Assembly (NCBI GenBank): GCA_045641605.1
Contig: JAZUHG010000058.1
Location: forward strand, 1-6,818
Origin: Equivita sp045641605
GTDB taxonomy: Bacteria > Actinomycetota > Coriobacteriia > Coriobacteriales > Eggerthellaceae
Length of the DNA stretch: 6,818 bases
Reading direction: 5' to 3'
The notes beneath the pieces were generated by a model that was not told the DNA's origin, searched no databases, and saw only the letters and a list, made by a program, of their open reading frames with translations. Of this stretch, positions 6,222-6,818 are shown piece by piece. The position numbers and the translations under genes were made by a program. Within the stretch, counting starts at the first letter, position 1. Every line of letters begins with the position of its first letter.

Positions 6222-6231
6222 AAATTAACAA
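6191..6231. repeat. Spaced direct repeats AAAATTACAA
   Basis: AAAATTACAA occurs at 6191-6200 and again at 6212-6221, exactly 21 bp (two helical turns) apart, with a close copy AAAATTAACAA at 6221-6231. They interleave with the dyad in the pflB upstream region. Confidence 0.55.
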
Positions 6232-6252
6232 GATTTACACAATATAGAGCGT

Positions 6253-6818
6253 TTAGAAAGATTTATAGAGCTTTTCGAAGTACTTTTTAACGTCCATACC
6301 ATAGACTTTGTTCAAATTTTCATCAGTTAGAACTTCGTTGACTTTGCCAAACGAAGCCAAACTTCCCTCGTCCAGCAACACAGCCGTTGTTCCGTAATAC
6401 TTCGCCAAAGCAAGATCATGCACAACAGAGATTATTGTCCCCTGCTTTTGGTCTATCCACTTTTGCAAAAGATTAAAGATTTGCTCTTGATAAACCAAAT
6501 CCAAGTTGTTTGTTGGCTCATCCAAGACCAAAACGTCGGGGTCTTGAGCAAAAACTTGCGCCAAGAAGGTTCGCTGCACCTCGCCCCCAGAAAGTTCTTG
6601 AACAGATCTGCCCCGAAGACTAGTCAAGCCCGTTGCCTCCAAGGCTTCGTTAATTTTATCTTTATCTTCTTTCGTAAAGTTACTAAAGTAGCCTTGCCTG
6701 TGCGAATACCTACCCATGGCAACAATCTCTTCGACGCTAAAATCAAAGGCAACCAAATTCTTTTGCGACAAAAATCCAATCTTTTGAGCATAATCCGTAT
6801 TTTTATAATCTTGAATAT
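6253..6818 (-). CDS. FecE-like ABC transporter ATP-binding protein (5' end beyond window)
   Basis: The C-terminal 187 residues of an ABC ATPase that continues past the right edge; Walker A lies outside. The in-frame sequence runs upstream of the apparent start near 6771 (IQDYKNTDYAQKIGFLSQKN), so that internal TTG is not the start. Visible are the Q-loop (FLSQKN), then FSVEEIVAMGRYSH, the signature LSGGEVQRTFLAQ, Walker B VLVLDEPTNNLD, and the H-loop VVHDLALA. The 'EEIVAMGRY.H' segment is typical of importers for iron-siderophore, haem or cobalamin (FecE/FhuC/BtuD group); which ligand cannot be told without the permease and binding protein. Its one Trp is TGG and it has no in-frame TGA. Stop is TAA, 105 nt before pflB. 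The FecE-like call is by motif only. Confidence 0.88.
   Translation of the reverse strand, partial: IQDYKNTDYAQKIGFLSQKNLVAFDFSVEEIVAMGRYSHRQGYFSNFTKEDKDKINEALEATGLTSLRGRSVQELSGGEVQRTFLAQVFAQDPDVLVLDEPTNNLDLVYQEQIFNLLQKWIDQKQGTIISVVHDLALAKYYGTTAVLLDEGSLASFGKVNEVLTDENLNKVYGMDVKKYFEKLYKSF

Overview
The window looks like the chromosome of a Bacillota/Mollicutes-type bacterium that reads UGA as tryptophan. Four of the eight genes contain in-frame TGA codons, six in all. Each falls where the protein family normally has Trp or tolerates it, and the conserved sequence continues unbroken beyond it. No gene here ends in TGA; all end in TAA or TAG. Trp is also written TGG about 15 times, so UGA carries roughly 30% of Trp codons. 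Base composition is moderate (about 40-45% GC by eye), well above a typical Mycoplasma. Read with the standard code, pyrE, pflB, pflA and the dehydrogenase would look broken; with UGA=Trp all are intact and of normal length.

Layout. On the + strand, 2-1465 holds the end of a pyrimidine operon in the Bacillus order pyrD (3' end only), pyrF, pyrE. The genes overlap or lie 1 nt apart. Next comes a 140-nt gap (1466-1605) between convergent operons, almost filled by a large imperfect stem-loop with a GC-rich interior. From 6147 down to 1606 on the - strand runs a tight four-gene operon: pflB, pflA, a fructose-6-phosphate aldolase-type transaldolase (fsa), and a sorbitol-6-phosphate dehydrogenase-like SDR. 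An AT-rich intergenic region (6148-6252) with an 11-bp-arm dyad and spaced direct repeats lies ahead of pflB. At the right edge is the 3' part of a FecE-like ABC transporter ATPase, also on the - strand.

How the genes fit together. PyrD, PyrF and PyrE carry out the last steps from dihydroorotate to UMP (PyrD, then PyrE, then PyrF). The second operon suits anaerobic sugar or hexitol fermentation. The dehydrogenase would interconvert sorbitol-6-phosphate and fructose-6-phosphate, Fsa acts on fructose-6-phosphate or related C3/C6 chemistry, and PflB, activated by PflA, splits pyruvate to acetyl-CoA and formate.

The most unusual things are the UGA=Trp code in an organism with de novo pyrimidine synthesis, a cluster of near-perfect hairpins inside the pyrF/pyrE coding sequence with nothing comparable seen by eye in the other genes, and the 29-bp stem-loop between the two operons. 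No RNA genes, CRISPR arrays or insertion sequences were recognised.
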